Shown: positions 62,533-64,000 of the stretch, piece after piece
How the letters are laid out: each line of letters begins with the position of its first letter
How positions within the stretch are numbered: position 1 is the first letter of the stretch
DNA from: Antennarius striatus
Lineage: Eukaryota > Chordata > Actinopteri > Lophiiformes > Antennariidae
Length of the DNA stretch: 64,000 nucleotides
Assembly: GCF_040054535.1 (NCBI RefSeq)
Contig: NC_090798.1
Coordinates: 2,484,501 to 2,548,500 of the forward strand
Reading direction: 5' to 3'
The notes under the pieces: model-generated
Seen by the model: only the letters and a program-made list of their open reading frames with translations
Database searches by the model: none
Told to the model about the DNA's origin: nothing
Made by a program: the position numbers and the translations under genes

Positions 62533-64000
62533 ATGGCATCAAACAACACCGCCACCACCTTCCAGCAGCCCTCCCCTGTAGGCGACACCTCAGTTAAGGT
62601 CCGCATCGCCATCCTGACCCTGGTGTTCATGGTGGGTTTCCCTGGGAACCTGTTTGTGGTTTGGTCCATCCTATGCCGGGTGAAGAAGCGCTCGGTGACC
62701 TGTCTCCTTGTGCTCAATCTGGCCTTGGCGGATGCTTCCGTGTTGCTCTGCGCCCCGATTTTCCTGCGCTACATTGCATATAACCATGACTGGGAGCTCG
62801 GATCGGCTGGATGCAGGCTTATTCCCTACCTGTCCAGTGTGAACATGTACGTGTCCATTTACCTCATCTGCTTGATGAGCATGGACCGCTGGTTGGCCGT
62901 AACAAGGCCTTTCCTGTACCAAAGAATGAGAACCAAGCGCAGTTTGTTGTTTCTCCTGCTGGGCGTCTGGACGATGGCGTTCCTCCTGTCGGTGCCGTTG
63001 ACTTTCTACCGTCGGTAAGACTAGAAATTTCTTTGAACTTTTCACCTGACTTAAACTTTAGAAGTTTTTAAATAAAGGGGGCAATTGCAGATTTTAGATT
63101 AAGGATGATTGATTCATTCCAAGCTATCAAAGAGAAGAAGAAGTCGAGTATCGTTTGAGAGTCTGGTATTTGTCTTGATTTATTTTACAGTTGCTTGCTA
63201 GATTTGTCACTAAAGAGCTTCCATACAGTCTTTTAGCTATTTGTCAGGATTGTCAAAAATTATTCAATAGTGTTTAAGAAATCTAATTAAAGTAATGCAT
63301 AATGACGTTATTTGTGTCGTAATGATATCTATGATGTCATTTAAAAATGTTTCGGTGTTTTTTTTAAACAGTATTCAGTATATTATGCTACCAAACAACA
63401 GCACTTTGAGGCTGTGCAAGGCGTATCACTGGGGCAGAACGGGCCACAGGGTGTTCCAGTGCCTGTTGGAGACCATTATGGGCTGCCTGGTGCCGTTCTT
63501 CCTCATCAACACTTGCTACGCCGCCATCATCTGCCGCCTGCGAAGCGCCAAGTTCCAGCGCAAAGCTAAAGGCAGTCGCCTCATCCTGCTCATCATCTGC
63601 GCCTTTTCTGCTTTCTGGCTGCCCTATCACATCACTAACATCATAGAGGTGACTATTTTAACTATTTCTCCAATTATTTGAGACAGATAATTCCCAATTT
63701 ATTTTCTTCCTCTCTCCTCCAGGTGGTCGGGCTGTTGCAAGAAAACAAATCAGTCATCAACGCAGCTCAAACAGCTCGTCCATATGTTACAGGCTTGGCG
63801 TTCTTCAGCAGCGCCATCAACCCCATTCTCTACGTGTTCGCCGGCAGCTCCCACATCCGCCAGGCCGGCCTCAGCTTTATGGGTAAGCTATTCGAGGGCA
63901 CCAACCACGAGAACAAGACCACGTCTATCTTCACCCGTAGCGCTCAGACCAGCAGCTCTTCAACGAATAAGAGATTTGCACTGTTCACACTTTCACTCAA
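62533..64000 (+). CDS. Leukotriene B4 receptor 1-like GPCR, tandem copy B (cut by window end)
   Basis: Close paralogue of 57882-59531. Exons 62533-63014, 63372-63648 and 63723 to the window edge; the last exon is incomplete, so the stop is not seen. Exon 2 is 277 bases in both copies and the intron positions are the same. The N-terminus is three residues shorter (VGDTSVK in place of the SASFSANASVK segment), losing one N-glycosylation site. TM3 keeps MSMDRWLAV, TM6 FWLPYHITNIIE and TM7 SSAINPILYVFAG. Substitutions concentrate in the N-terminus, the second extracellular loop (YIMLPNN, KAYHWGRTGH) and the third loop and tail. It looks functional as far as seen; only the promoter-side intron carries the Tc1-like insertion. 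Confidence 0.88.

Larger units (their letters stand above)
61164..64000 (+). repeat. Right-hand copy of tandem duplicated GPCR segment
   Basis: From about 61164 the sequence matches the segment from about 57098 onward: ttttactaccactttatt, a leader exon ending in tttgaag, the acceptor ctcctttcag and the coding exons. The offset is about 4.07 kb at the left end and about 4.65 kb at the coding start; the difference (roughly 0.58 kb) is explained by the Tc1-like insertion at 61662-62360, offset in part by small length changes. The duplicate runs past the window edge. Confidence 0.85.

Noticed and set aside
1-64000. tRNA, rRNA or other structured RNA genes
   Set aside because: None was recognised by eye on either strand; a covariance-model scan would be needed to exclude small ones.

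Overview
The window is vertebrate nuclear DNA, most likely from a percomorph teleost with a compact genome. Genes are multi-exon with short GT-AG introns, there are many (CA)n, (GA)n and (CCCT)n tracts, and the dispersed repeats (Tc1-like, palindromic MITEs, LINE-tail fragments) are typical of fish. No bacterial, organellar or viral genes were recognised.

Layout. Kir4.1 potassium channel kcnj10 lies at 1.7-5.7 kb (+). A leukocyte-receptor block follows: an Fc receptor-like gene with seven Ig domains and a tyrosine-motif tail (8.8-14.2 kb, +), a SLAM/CD2-family receptor (15.7-18.7 kb, +) and a convergent short-tailed SLAM-like receptor (20.5-22.2 kb, -). Then come the planar cell polarity gene vangl2 (23.8-26.4 kb, -, with a probable non-coding first exon near 28.1-28.3 kb) and the Rho exchange factor gene arhgef11 (PDZ-RhoGEF, about 41 coding exons, 31.5-44.2 kb, -). 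A single-coding-exon myadm-like gene sits at 48.6-49.4 kb (+). Three leukotriene B4 receptor-like GPCR genes close the window: a divergent BLT2-like copy (53.4-55.6 kb) and two close tandem duplicates (57.9-59.5 kb and 62.5 kb to the edge, the last cut by the window end).

The set kcnj10, Fc receptor-like, SLAM family, vangl2, arhgef11 is the gene content of human 1q23, here packed into about 45 kb. That shared synteny supports the names. The immune receptors (FcRL, two SLAM-like, LTB4 receptors) are plausibly leukocyte genes; kcnj10, vangl2 and arhgef11 are conserved housekeeping or developmental neighbours, and nothing shows that they share a pathway.

No clearly undescribed biological system was found. 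The most interesting points are the recent GPCR tandem duplication with a Tc1-like insertion in the 5'UTR intron of one copy, the degenerate SLAM tail motifs, the intron-split kcnj10 ORF, the divergent vangl2, and the in-frame minisatellite in arhgef11. Exon boundaries were read by eye from splice sites, reading frame and remembered human protein sequences, so they need transcript confirmation.
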